Source: Alopecurus myosuroides (Eukaryota > Streptophyta > Magnoliopsida > Poales > Poaceae). From it: a stretch of DNA of 64,000 bases. Below, piece by piece: positions 1 through 12,330 of this stretch. Position 1 is the first letter of the stretch; each line of letters starts with the position of its first letter. Below the pieces are notes generated by a model. That model made no database searches. It saw only the letters and a program-made list of their open reading frames with translations, and was not told the DNA's origin. The DNA lies in assembly GCA_028641055.1 (NCBI GenBank), contig CM054060.1:164700416-164764415 (forward strand), given 5' to 3'. Both the position numbers and the translations under genes were made by a program.

Positions 1-344
1 ATTTCCACATTAGTGCTATGATTGTCCTAGTGTCGTGGTTCTCAATTATTATGTTCACAGTGTCATGATGTGTATGCCATGCCCTCATTTTTACATAATA
101 ATGGTGCTTGTAGTCTCATGCCCAATATATAATTTCGTGTATATTTTCACTAAGCACACCAACACAACCGTATACAAATGGTATGATAATGTGCTAACAC
201 TGATAATAATGTGCTTTGTCCTCATTAATATTGTGTTCATTTTTTTCACGATGGCGCTATCACTTATATTCATGGATTAATTTTTTTTCTCAACCCACAA
301 CCATGTGCACTCATTATCACTATCCATATCCATGCATCATTTTT

Positions 345-1794
345 TCTCAGGTGATTCCAATACCCAAAATGAGTCCGATATCTCACGCTCTCTCCGCCCT
401 CGCAAGAAGAGTGCCGCTGTTGTTGCTGGGTCTACTCCCTCACGGAGACAGGGTCCGTCTCTTCCGGTCAATCCAAAGGAACCCGTGGTCACGAACTGGG
501 GTGGTCTCAGTGCCCATGACTTTGAGGAGGCTAGGCTGAAATTCAATCCCTATGAGTTTGGTCAAAGTACAAGTCCTGATCCTCGGTTCTATTGCAAGAT
601 GCATCAGATCATGTATGACTTCATTCTTGGCAAGCTTCAGAATAGCTATGTGGATCAACACTTCTTTGATGTGGAGTCTGCTCGCACCAATTGGCCCCGT
701 GTCATGGAACTCATGGATTTCCACAATATCACTCCTCTCATGGGTCCCAATAATGCCCATCTATTTGCCCCAGAGCTGATCAAGGAGTTTTATCCCACTG
801 TTCACTTCTCAGCTGGTGGTCCCACGAGGCAACCCCATACATTGACTTGGATGAGTGGTGGCATCCTGTGTGTTGCTACCATGGATGATTTTGGTGCCAT
901 TCTTGGTATTCTCGAGTACAGGTTTGATCATATGACCCACTTTCGTATTCATGGTGATCCCAAGAACATTATGAAGGCCAAAGATGGTATCCGTCATTGC
1001 TATCCGGAAGGTACCGGCTCTATGCACATTCCCAAAGTCAAGTTCTTCTCTGAATATTGGTATATTGTGCACACTATTCTTCGCAATACCATCAATGTTA
1101 AATATGGTGAGAAGGGTGAGGTCCGCAAGTGGTTGATCAACCTTCTCTTTCATATCGAATCTCAAATGAGGGCCAAGAAGCAATTGGATGTCCTAGATTT
1201 CATGTGGCAAGAGATGCAGACTGTGATTCGTGAAAAGAGGGTTCCCATCTATGGCTCTTACATTCAGCTTCTTATTGAGACCAAGATCCCAGTTGGTCTT
1301 ATCAACAACTATGCCAAGGTGACTCCCAAGAAGTCTGTCCTTATGACTGAGGCTGAGGCTGAGTTAGCTGCTGCTCAACGCCCTAAGCGCACCCGCACAC
1401 TGTCCTCCGCTCCTAGTACATCTCAGGGGCGCGCCGCTCTACTTCTCCTGCTCCTTATGGCCCTACTCCTGACACTTTCAGCCTTAGGAGGGTCCTCCAG
1501 AAGATGAAATGTTTCTTCATTGATAAGCAACATCAGGATTATTAGGCATATCGCAAGGGTAAGGCCTCTAGTCGCCGTCAGCATTCCATCATGACAACTC
1601 TTCACGTTCCCCTCAGTCCTTCCAGCTCAGACGAGATTTCAGAGGATAAGTGGAAGTCTCAGCACACCTATTGGCTTGGCGATGACGCTAGCTCACTCGG
1701 CTCTTTTGCGGCGCACTACACTACTACTGCTAGCTCCAGTCAGGCTCCTCCCAAGGACTTCATTGCGGAAGATGTTGAGATGGGCGACGAGTGA
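345..1794 (+). pseudogene. Broken extra (post-pol) ORF of Sirevirus-like element
   Basis: An ORF of about 390 residues is open to 1507, but similar coding sense continues in another frame to a TGA at 1792-1794. The breaks seen are a frameshift near 1430 and an in-frame TAG near 1543. The sequence just before it is pyrimidine-rich and ends in CAG at about 350, like a splice acceptor, suggesting expression from a spliced transcript. The middle part contains the segment KKQLDVLDFMWQEMQ, matched by KLDVLDYLWNELW in the minus-strand ORF at 56968-57528, so the two elements share this extra gene. The N-terminus is basic and serine-rich and the C-terminus acidic. It sits where some Copia and Gypsy elements carry an envelope-like gene, but no signal peptide or clear membrane anchor is visible. 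The function is unknown to me; it is not a host gene. Confidence 0.65.
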
Positions 1795-2465
1795 TTGGGC
1801 TTGCATTTTTCTCCCTTTTTGGTGTATGATGCCAAGGGGGAGAAACACTCACGCATTGCATTGCATTTCATGCATCTATTTGCGTCTTATCTTTGCTATT
1901 TGCTTTCGTCATTCTTAGTTGATGCTACTATTTGTGTGGTTTGTTGAACTTTGGTACTATTGTGAGACTATGTCTTTATTTACCTATCGTACTTTATATC
2001 TATATATTATGTGTGTGATATTTGATATGTTGAAGATCATAGCAAGGCTATTGTCTACTCACTATTTGATGTGTTGAAGCCATAATGGGGGTAGTTTTTA
2101 TCCATCTATAACTATGAGAAGAATGCTATGGTAAGATCATTCTAGTGATAAATACTATCACTCATCTAGAAGATAACTTTGTGTTCATACATGTGCATCT
2201 CCAATGTTAAAATCATGATTGAATAATTCTCATGGTATCTCGCACTTCACATAAATATATCATAGTTACATCACATACTCTATTATCTTATAAAACATAG
2301 TGTGAAGATGAAATTATGTTCGGTGCACTCAACATGATAATCAAATATATATGTCTCTTGTTTGGGCACACAGATAGGGGGAGTACGAATATAATTTTTA
2401 TTCTCTCGCAAATAGCCATGAAAAATTGTTCCTTACGCAAATCCGTATGTTGTCATCAAACATCA

Positions 2466-2478
2466 AAAAGGGGGAGAT
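2466..2478 (+). other. Polypurine tract of the 3' LTR
   Basis: A-rich then G-rich run (AAAAAGGGGGAGAT) ending exactly where the LTR begins with TGAAAG. It is the expected plus-strand primer of reverse transcription. Similar tracts upstream at 1834-1845, 2087-2091 and 2377-2383 look like repeated copies. Confidence 0.75.
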
Positions 2479-3876
2479 TGAAAGAACATAGTTCCTAAAT
2501 CCTATTTTGAGTGTTTGATTACAACATGTAGATGGACTAACGAGTTCTCTAAGTGTACTCAGAAAATATCTCCCCGTAAAACTCATACGAGTTGCAGCAA
2601 AAAGAGAGAAAAGATTACGGAAAGAAACATGGAAGAAAGGAGAAGAAACGGGGAAGAAAGAAGAAGAAAGGAGGAGAAAAAGGAGTAGCCGGCCTCCCTG
2701 GCCGGCCTGGCCGGGCACTAGGCCGGGAGCTGGCTGCCTGCCGGCCTCCCCATCTTCCCACGCCGGTCCCAGGCCGGGCGCCAGGCCGGGAGGCTCGGGT
2801 GGGTGGCCGGCCTCGCCTTCCCGCCCCAGGCCGGGCGGCTCGGGTGGGTGGCCGGCCTCGCCTCCGCCCCCACGCCGGCCTGGCCGGGCTGCCAGGCTGG
2901 GCTCCCTGCGCCCCACGCCGGCCTCCCCTTACTCCACGCCGGCCCCAGGCCGGGCACTAGGCCGGGGTGGGTTGGCACCCGGCCCTGGCTGCTCCAGGCC
3001 GGCTTGGCCGCCCCCCCTAGGCCGGGGGGGGGGGTGCTGCCAAGTGAAAATGCCCCCCCCCCAACGGCCGTATTTTTCCCCGGTATAAAAGGGAACCTTC
3101 ACCTACCTTTTGGAGGGGTCAATCCCACTCACACTCTTTCTCACCACCATTGATTGACCAAGCTCAAGCTCAAGAACAAGCACTCCTCAAATCCCCAACC
3201 AAAGCTCGTGATACTTTGGGATTTGAAGGAGACACCCCCGATCTACAACTCCACCAAGTCGATTAGAAATCCACCCACTCATCCCTTAGAGATCTTGTCA
3301 TTCTTAGTTCATTGGAGCTAGGAATATTGTTGCTCTTAGTTCATCGAAGCTCGGAGTCTTGTTGATATCCCCGGTGCTTTTGTGCTCGTGGATCTTGCTT
3401 CTAGGAGTATTGGTGGCTCTTGGGATTTGGCGAGGACCTTCCAATCTTGTGGAGTGTACCTCATCCTTGTAAAGGTTCTAGTTGTCAACCTCAACGGCAA
3501 CATAGTGATTCGAGCCTATCCACATCGGTGGAAGGACTCGAAGGAGATACAGTGTGGCATTTGAGGCCTACTCGGTGTTCCACTTTGGTGGCACCGCACC
3601 GCTCCAACGGAGATTAGCTTCCATTGGGAAGTGAACTTCGGGATAAATCTCCGCGTCATTATGTTCGGTTATTCCTCAACTTACCTTTACTAGTTACTAC
3701 TAGCTTAGCCTTATAATCACCTTGTGCTAGTTGTACTTGCTCAACATATAGGATTATTCACCTAGTTGCATAATCTAGATAATCTATATTTGAGCATTAC
3801 CTTGTTAACTTGAAAAAGAAGTTAAAATTTGTAGTTAACCTATTCACCCCCCTCTAGTTAACCTCTCGATCCTTCA
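2479..3876 (+). repeat. 3' LTR of the left Sirevirus-like element
   Basis: 1398-bp LTR starting TGAAAGAACATAG and ending CTCGATCCTTCA. It holds a strongly GC-rich block (about 2690-3030) built from GGCCGG palindromes, a TATA-like GGTATAAAAGGG at about 3080, then AT-richer sequence to a C-rich stretch (CACCCCCCTCTAG) close to the end, which is typical of the U5 end of Copia LTRs. ORFs of 116-172 codons across the GGCCGG block are composition artefacts. Confidence 0.75.
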
Positions 3877-4735
3877 ACTCGGTCCACAATCCGCGCACAC
3901 ACTTGCTACCGACTCGACCGCGTAACGCGTTAGGGCCGCGCGCATCCCGCCAAATCGCTGAGCGCTGTTTCCAATTCAACATGGTCTCGTTCCGCTCACG
4001 CTCCTTGTCAGATTCGTTCCGCGCTGCCTCCCAATTCCACCACGCACACGTCGCAGCAAGTCTACACAACCGTACGACGCGATTTCCAGTCTGATCTTTG
4101 ATAAGCCTAGCCACAACCATTCTACAGTAAAATTTTAGGAACTACAACCCAAAGACTAGTTGTTTTGTTGCTCTAACAGGCTGCTCAATTTGATCAACTT
4201 TGTGTCCATATCTCTTGTTGCTCCTAGTTGATTCAAAGGCCATTGAAAAAAATAGAAAGAGAGAAAAAGCAAAAAGAGGTCGAGCCATTACTATATCACT
4301 AGTGGAGCTTGATACATCATATCTTGGATATTTTTGTGGACATATTTGAGCAATCTTGTGCCTATTTTCATAGAGTATTTGCTAATGTCTTTCCGGTGCT
4401 TGCAATAACTATTCCATATAATTGCTAAGCCACATTTGTCTCCCAGAGTGACTGTGTTCCTTTAGTGCATTTTATCATATTAGACAGTACATTGGAGTTG
4501 CAATTTTGGTGTTGTTAGGAATCCCAACCAAGCCCCACCAAATACCCTGTTTTGTCTTGTGACACTTGATATCCTGGCTATTCTCTTCTCACACTTGGTA
4601 CACTCTTCATCAATAATTGTTGGTAAGTAAATCCTATTCACTTTGGAACGGTGAGATAACTTCTTTGCTGGTTTTGAGTGAGTTGTGAGAGAACACCACA
4701 ACCCATTGTTATTTTGTTCACTAACAAGTTAATCA

Positions 4736-5368
4736 ATGGAGTTTCCTAGTTATGATGCTTGGAGTGAAACATTTTGGGAGGAGGATGCTAGTGGGATACC
4801 TACGTCAGATTTGTTCCACTTCACAGCAGACATCCAAGGTAGCAATGTTGCGATTACCCTTGATAAGGGTACACAATATGAATTTGTTAGTTCTGAGGTT
4901 GTTGAACAACTGCAGTTGGTTCCAGAAACATGTTATCCATTTAGGTTACCTACTAATGATGATGAACATATTATCACTCACATGGTTTTTGTTCCATTAA
5001 CAATTCATGACCATACAAAGCGAATTTTATGTTATGTGCTTCCTAGAGCGTTTACTTATTGTCATCTTTTATTGGGACAACAATGGTGCCAAAGATATAA
5101 GGTTAATTTTGACAGCCATTATCCTGATGTACAATTATTTTGGAACGATAAGAAAAATTGGATAATACATGCATCACATAGAACATTGCAAAGGGTTATG
5201 AATGAAAATCTATGTGCACCTATACTTCCAATGCTTGAAAAACTAAATGATGAGATGAAAAGAATTGAGCGTTTAATGACGGGGCTTAGAGGTGTTAAGG
5301 ATACATGTGAGGTTGTTTCTACTAATGTAATCATGTATACTCCTAGTGTTGTTTATTCTGATGTGTAG
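4736..5368 (+). pseudogene. Retropepsin-like ORF of family A copy 1
   Basis: Open frame of 210 residues. About residues 28-140 look like a retroviral-type aspartic protease fold: a strand reading AITLDKGTQYEFVS in place of the usual D-S/T-G active site, then RILCYVLP and HLLLGQQW, which match the late strands and the LLG(R/Q)xW signature of Gypsy-type proteases. The catalytic Asp and Gly remain, but the Ser/Thr between them is Lys, so activity is doubtful. It stops at TAG 5366-5368; the homologous position in copy 2 (near 35132) is CAG, and reading resumes downstream, so this stop is a nonsense change. The remainder resembles an acidic linker. It has no visible host role. Confidence 0.6.
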
Positions 5369-5848
5369 GTTGCTTTTGAAGAAAGGGAGCCTATAGTACA
5401 ACCTGCACCACCACCACCACATATATTGGAGGAGCATGCCATTGTTCGTAGTGTTGTTTCTTGTGATTTTCAGGTTACTTTTGAAGAAAGGGAGCCTACT
5501 CAAGTACAACCTGCATCACCACTTGAGAAAGATGAATTAGTGCCTACTAAATCCGAGGAGGATGTTATTGATATTGGTGCTGATTTTGAGCTACAAACTA
5601 CAAGTGCTGAATTTTGCGAATCTACTAATTTGCTCGTTGATTCTTGTGAGTTGACAAGCATATATAGTTCACCACCATGTGATAATTTGATAATTTCGAA
5701 TTTGAGCATGTGGTATTGGTTACACATAAAGAAGTGCTTGCTAAAAAATCACCTAATTGTGTATTCCATCATGTTACATGAACCAATTACTGTGCAATAT
5801 GCTATGAATAAGATTACTGAAATTTCATATGTCACTGATACTACTTGA
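5369..5848 (+). pseudogene. Continuation of family A ORF with FEERE repeats
   Basis: Coding-like sequence after the TAG at 5366, continuing to a TGA at 5846-5848. It holds two imperfect repeats around the motif SVV(Y/S)(S/C)D..V(A/T)FEEREP, then an acidic stretch (TKSEEDVIDIGADFE). The same order occurs at 35100-35660 in copy 2. No domain is recognised; it is probably the tail of the same retrotransposon polyprotein, not translated as such now. Confidence 0.5.
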
Positions 5849-6441
5849 TTCACTTTTAATTTGGTTGGTGACTATAACATGAATGAAATTTTTAGGGTGG
5901 ATCAAATATGTATTACCTCATTTGGATGGTTTACAATTTGATAAATATGAGATAATGTTACACATATGTTTAATTTGCTAAAAACTTTGATAAATACATA
6001 TGGTACTGATTTGTGTTTCACTTATATTTGCAAATTCAGTTGCAATTTACATAATGAAGATAATAAACATGTTACAACAATTGGGTGTACTACTAAAACC
6101 AAATTTTATCATAGATCTTCTGTGAGAATACTTGATTTGATACTAAACAATAAGAATGTATACATATATGTTTCTCCTTATGATCATGATTCTATAAGCT
6201 TCACTTATACTTGCAATTGTAATTGATATTTGATGAGATGTTATTTGTTTTCATATGACGATTATGTTCTATTTACATACAAAATTCGTGGTCCCATGTC
6301 ATGTGAGAATTTTTATCATGTGCACACAACTAATGCACCCCATTATAGATACATATAATATGCATACATGTTGTTTTTTTTGTTTCTTCCATGTTCAGTT
6401 TACCACAAGCCAAATACGTCTTGTCTTGAAGAAAGGGAGGA

Positions 6442-9400
6442 TGATGAGGATATAATAGGGGTCCATGGTGATTATACATGCTTAAGTTGGAAGGAAATAT
6501 TGAGCCTCGTTGATGTTCATTCTAAGGTGAATTCTTTCCTAGTAATAAATATTGTTTGTGTTTATAAGAATATTATACTACCTAAGCCTGTAGCATCCCA
6601 ACTTTTAACAAAGATGGAATACCTGTGTTATTGTGCTAGTCCCTGGATCAATTGCTAGCACCACAGTACAAAATGAAATATCATGCAAATGCATCAAATT
6701 CTATTTACATCGCATGATCCAGTCTTTACAAAATAGGATTACAACTTGCATAGTCTTAGAAGACTAGCAGAAAACAAAGAAATACAGCGGAAAACATAGT
6801 ACAACATTGAGCCCATCTTCTTCATGTGCCACAGGCAAAACATGTTGGCGATAGTCTCGAGATCCTAAACGAAATCCTCACTCGTCTTCAGAAACATCTG
6901 CAATATGGAATATGCAGCCACAAGGGAGTCAATACAATTTAATGTATTGGCAAGTAACACTATGGTGGATATAAATGGCAAGACTAATACTACATGCTTA
7001 TTTGGCTGAGTGGAGTTTAGGCTAAGTTTGCATAAAGCCAGTTTTGTCCTATCTCTTTTGTAAAACAAACTATTCTTTTCAAAGGGGTGGCAACATTGGA
7101 TTAAGATCCAAGCACCACAATACTGTTCACTTGGTCAAAATTTTACTTATTGAAATTGATGATGAGATTCTTCCGTCAATCCTTGTCCAGCTGCTCATAG
7201 TTGTCCATAACCGGGGACACGGCTAAGATCTTAGTTTGTTGACTCTGCAGAGTTTGTGCACTTTCACCTTCAGACTCAAATCAGCCCAAACATCCTATAC
7301 ACCCTGAGTGCATTAAAAAAAGGAGAAGATTGAGACGAGATCTTTCAGAAGAAATTCCACCACCGTTTGGCTTACCCGTTCCACCTATAATTATGCTACA
7401 TCTGCTTGTAAGCCTAGTGAGTTCATTCAACTTAGTTGATCAAGACAGAGCCCATATGACTAAAGGCTGCACGGGAAGCTACTAAACTTAGAAGGACATA
7501 GTAATCTCTTTGTTCCTGGGTGGCCATCCGCAAGTGACAACCTCAAGTGGAATAACCCTTAGATAAGGGCCCTGAGGAAACACTCAACATAACCCAGTCT
7601 TACCACTTCCACCCAGGTGGTTCATTCATTAGTTATACTTAGGATTTTTCCTCAACATCTAGTAAAACAATTTGTAACATTGCATAGCACCTAGTAAATT
7701 CTAAGGCTATCAAAATAACAAGGTAAAAAGGGATGGCTACACACTACTAGGATAATAGCATAGCATAGTATAACTTAGTAAAATTTCCTATCATGCATAC
7801 TACTCAAAATCAACTAATGCATATAGAAAATAATGGGTAGTTTATGATGTGTTACTTGCCTTGTTGAAGTTGGTGAAGATATTCACACTCTCTTCACAAA
7901 AGATCGTTGCTCTCCGTACAATCTATTCATTGAAAACACAATAACAAAATAAACAAACATCCTAACAAACAAACATACAAGTGTAGAAAACATACATAGC
8001 AACTAACATATCAAAAGGGGCTTAACCAAGTTGGTTAAGACAAGGTCTAGGTTTGAGTTGAAATATTCATTCTCTAATGGTCTCATACTTGTTAAGGAAA
8101 TTCCAATGGTTTACTTGGGAAGGACTAGGTTGAGTTTGATGTGATCTAACTTTATTATAACCATACTTGTCGAGGAAGTTCCAAGAGTTCACTAAGAATA
8201 AACATATTACTTCTTCAATTAAAGTAATACATGCAAACACTGGGTCATATTCACCTTCAAAAATATTTAAGTGATTATGTTAGTATTTTCCATTGTGGTT
8301 AGGGTAGGTCTACTAACTTCATCATCAAAGGGAAAATATTACTAAGTCTTGGGTTTTCCATTTGGGTCAATGGTTGGACAAAAATAACTTGTTATTCTTC
8401 AACTTGTATGGATTTGCTTCTAGACCTCATGTGATTGCCTTCTTGAAGATCATCTTCATGCTTCTATTGTAGTCTTGTTCCTTGGATGGATTCTTCTCTT
8501 GGTCTTGATAAATTCTTCATGGCCTTCACTTCACTAATTGGTTTGGGTATGGGATGGGCACAAAATACCACTAAGTCAAGAGAAAGAAAATAAGAAGAAA
8601 GATAGAAAGAGAGGGGTAGATGTCTTCTCCTTGATTTTCTTCATACACTTGTACTTCTTTGAGTTTCTTCTAGTTGTGGAGTCCAAGTCTTCTCTTCAAA
8701 ACTTATTCTTTGATCTTCCTTGTAGCTCTTCATGTTGCCTCCAAATTGAAAGGAGAAGAATAGAAAAGGGAAGGAAAAAGACTTAGAGAGAAAGGGATTT
8801 AGTCTTCTAAGTGCTTCCACTTCTTGGAGATTGCTTCTGAAGTTTATTTTATTTGCTAAGTTCCTTCATTGGTCTTCTATCTTCATGTTGAAAAATCTCT
8901 AGATGGTTAAGTCCTCCTTTGCACTTCATGGTTCTCACAAATCCCAACTTGGTGAAATCTTGTAGCAAGCATGGGGAAATGGAGAAGATAGAAAACTAAA
9001 GTTCACTACTTGGTACTATATGTGATTAGCATATACTAGGGGCTTGGTTTTGGATTCCAAATGGCCACAACATCAAAGAAAATCCAATAGAAATAAATTC
9101 TAGGGCATGATAATATGGGTGGATTACTATGTTAGGTTTTTGGGCAAAAACACATGGTCATGGTTCAAGTATGTCCAAAATGGTTGGGAAAGGTTGTTTC
9201 TGGTTCAAGGTTGTCAATTGGAACAATTTTGCAAAAGGAACTATATTGAAATTATTTATAGAATTAAATCTATGTCAAAATTACTCAAATAGTCAACTTA
9301 ATTCTAAATTCAATTTTAATTTGTTCAAATATTATTTTGGGACATAAGATATGAAAGTACACATTCTAAGGTTTCCAAATATATTTTATTTGCAATTTTT

Positions 9401-12330
9401 GGATTTGTAGAATTTGAATTATGCCAAATTTCATCAAACAAGCATATTTGAATTTGAAAAAATTTAAGTTTATCAAATTTGAATTTGGCCAGTGCCAAAA
9501 GTTTCTAATTGTCAAGGGCTTTTCAAAAAGTCCAAGATTGCTAAATTTGGCTTCATGGATCAAAAGTTATGATGGTTCAAAGGTGCAGGGGTGTTTCTGC
9601 AAAGTTGACAATTAATTCTAGCGGGAGAAAAATTCAAATAAGGCTGGGCCACGTGGCGGATCCTGATTGGGCGAGGCTGATGACTGGGCTGCTACGTGGA
9701 ACACGCTGACGTGGATAAGTGAATCGATCCGAGACGTTGGATCTCGATCTAACGGGGGCTTACCCCTTCGATAAGTGATTCTATCCTAGCCACATGATGC
9801 AAATCGGACGGCAGGGAGAGGGCTAGGTTACCTGGTCGCCGGAGTAGTCACCGGAAAATGGCCGCGCGGCGGCGGGGCTTGCGGATGACGACCAGCGCCG
9901 ACGATGCAGGGGTTCCCGAGGCTGGGGAAGCACACGAAGAGGATCGGCGCGGCACGGCGGACTCGGAGGTGTCCACGGCGCAGTTGCTCGCTTCCTCGAG
10001 CGTTGGCGCCGAGCGAACGGAGGAGTTCTCGACTCCGGCGAGCACGACACGACGCTCCCGCTGCGAGAAAAAAGAAAGGGATGGGTCAGGTGCGTGCGTG
10101 GGACCTAGGGGAGAAAAATGAGACAGAGAGGGGTGGCGGAGACGGGATACGGTGGCCGGGATCGACGATGCACGGCGGCGGGCAGATGGTCTCCGACGAG
10201 GAAATTCCTTGGCATGCGGGCATGAAACGGAGGGGGAGGAGAGGGGAAATGGAGAGGAGAGAGTGTTCTTTTAATGGGAGTGATCGGTGCGAGGATTAAA
10301 CGCCTTAATCGCACGAATTGATTCGTCAAAATTCAAGGCCGAAACGGGCGCTCTGCCGTTTCCAGAGGTTGATGACGGGTGACGTCATGATGACGTCACC
10401 AAATCTTTAATTTTTTCCTTTTTATTTCTGTTTAATCATTTCTTTAATAACTTCTGTACAAAAACTCCAATTGGCATGAAACAGTTTTCTAAATTTTCAA
10501 AATTTAATTTCCTTTCCATAAATACCATTTTCACAAACTTTTGAACATATTACATTTTTGAATTATGAAATTTGAATAATTCATTAAAAGTGACTTAATA
10601 GCATTTTTAATACTAAAATCAAATATAATTTTAAGAAAGGGTTTTATAAAAATACAGAGACAATATATAAGTCAAATATTATTTTTGAAAATCATTTACA
10701 CCTGTTTTGCTATTTTATATTTTGAAATAAAAATGATTTCACTAATAGCCTATTAGTGCCATTTTAAAAATATCAATTATATAAATAAAAATTATTGGTT
10801 GAATAAAATATCAGAGACATCAATGTGATCAAATGACATTTTCCAAAATCATTTTTAATGGTTTTCATATTTTATGATTTTAAAATATGAAGAAACAATG
10901 ATAGTCACATAATAGAAAACATTAATTTTTATATGATTAAAACAATTTTTAGAAATATTTTCTATGGTTCAACTATTGTTTTCTAAGACCCTTTTAGGAA
11001 CTTTTATATTGTATATTTTCAACATATTAGTGAAACCACAATTTGTATCCTTTTGTTATATTTCAAACATAGATAATTATTTAATAAATTTGGAAAATGG
11101 GGTTTAGTAAAAGCAGAAAGGTTTTCCCAAATGAAAACATTGTTTTCTCAAAGTATCTTACTTGTTTTCATAAACAATTTATTTCTATAGCACTATATTA
11201 TTTTGTTGATTGAAATAACACTTGGAAAACAAGGATCCAACTGATATCTATTTGGGGGTTATCAATAATATTGAAACCCTTTTTAGAGACAAGAAGAAAA
11301 TATTAGAGATAACAATTCTCTATATTTTATATATCAAAAATATTTTCAAGATCATAATTGGGTTGAAAACATGTTTGGTGTAAGGGTTTGCTTAAGAAGA
11401 AATATTTTCTTTATGTAGAAATATTTATTTTGAAATGACTTTAGGGTTTATGGAATAGAGGTATATTGGATTTTCATTTCCAAAACATTAGAACATATAT
11501 TGTTTTCTTTTGTTTCTTGAATCTCATTTGGTTTTTGGTGACTTGCATAACATGAAAACAAAAAGTTTCAATTTTTTGTGATTTTTGAGTTTTCCAAAAA
11601 TCAGGGATGTTACAAAGCCTATGCATTATGTATTATAAGGGTTATTGATAACACAAACATGAATGGAGGAAGACCTCAAGGAATTCTAGAAAACAAGATG
11701 TAGATGCTGGAAAACAAGGGTACGAATGGTGAAAACAATTATTCAAGTGATGAAAACAAATGTGCAAATGTGGAAAACAACTCTAGGAATGTTCTTCCAC
11801 ACTAAGGAATGGTGAAAAAAAGAGGAGGGCTCCCCATTGAAGATCAATGCTCCATACAGAAGTCCTAATTCAATTAGGCATGGCCTGTATGCCATAATGG
11901 CCGAACCCCCTAAAGTTGGGTCGGTTTGTATCCCTTCCTAGTCCAGGTAGGAGTGCTTGCGCAAGGAGCCCTCCACCTATATATACTACCCACCCGCGTG
12001 TGGAAGAGGGAGAACAAGTTTAAACCAAAGAAAACCCTTGCCTCTAGATTGTATTGTTGCTAAGCATTCATCTTGAAGTATTACCATTACAAAGTTGCGT
12101 GATATCTTGTTATTCCATTGGGAATAGGGGGATACAGGACCACTCGTGATCTTTGATTACGTGTGCAAGAGTGTCTAGTTGAGAATATCCAAAGGGATTG
12201 ATTGCTGTTGCATTTTCAACAGTGGTTATCAAAGTGAGAGATCTCAGTGTAGCACTAGTTATCAGAAAATCCACAAAATATCCACAAAAATAGAGAGAGC
12301 TCAACGAGAAGATCGGGCCACCCCATATCA
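6442..12330 (+). repeat. 3' LTR of family A copy 1, split by a solo LTR
   Basis: Native LTR of about 858 bp starting TGATGAGGATATAATAGG and ending CCACCCCATATCA, interrupted at 6589 by a 5026-bp insertion. The same LTR occurs at 26486-30933 (+, also interrupted) and at 36154-37047 (inverted). After the insertion it resumes with the duplicated AAGCC at 11615. Confidence 0.75.
6589..11614 (+). repeat. 5.0 kb solo LTR (TSD AAGCC)
   Basis: Begins TGTAGCATCCC at 6589 and ends GGATGTTACA at 11614. The flanks are AAGCC (6584-6588) and AAGCC (11615-11619), an exact 5-bp target duplication, and no internal domain is present, so it is a solo LTR. It contains a block with CCGGGGACACGGCT (about 7211), a GC-rich patch at 9640-10330 and a long AT-rich tail (10380-11600). 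A relative lies inverted at 21712-26349. Length and lack of coding resemble the LARD-type long LTRs described in Triticeae (for example Sukkula); the family name was not verified. No genes are seen; the short ORFs in it are not supported. Confidence 0.85.

Larger units (their letters stand above)
1..3876 (+). mobile_element. Sirevirus-like Copia LTR retrotransposon, 3' part
   Basis: Right-hand part of an LTR retrotransposon that enters from the left edge. Seen in order: non-coding sequence (1-304), a broken extra ORF (about 345-1794), an AT-rich non-coding stretch (1795-2465), a polypurine tract ending at 2478, and a 3' LTR (2479-3876). G-rich tracts of the form GGGGGAG recur at 1834, 2087, 2377 and 2468; repeated polypurine tracts are a known hallmark of the Sirevirus lineage of Ty1/Copia. 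The LTR starts TGAA and ends TTCA. The base run right after it, ACTCG (3877-3881), should be the target-site duplication, with its partner left of the window. The element appears to have inserted into family A copy 1, whose interior resumes at 3877. Pol would lie outside the window, so the Copia assignment rests on polypurine repeats, LTR form and the related ORF at 56003-58090. Confidence 0.7.
3877..12330 (+). mobile_element. Non-autonomous LTR element, family A copy 1
   Basis: Interior (3877-6441) and 3' LTR (6442-12330) of an element whose 5' end lies beyond the Sirevirus-like insertion on its left. The interior is closely related to 31860-32145 plus 34785-36072 (family A copy 2), in the same orientation. 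The only coding capacity seen is a degenerate retropepsin-like ORF and a following acidic repeat region; no reverse transcriptase or integrase is present, so it must be mobilised in trans. A purine-rich GAAGAAAGGGAGGA ends at 6441 and the LTR begins TGATGAGG. The LTR ends CCCATATCA at 12330, so GCAAC (12331-12335) is the expected target duplication. Confidence 0.7.

Noticed and set aside
2398..3153. Overlapping ORFs of 86-172 codons on both strands in a GC-rich block
   Set aside because: They run through GGCCGG palindromes inside an LTR; the Pro/Gly/Arg/Ala-rich translations in several frames are composition artefacts.
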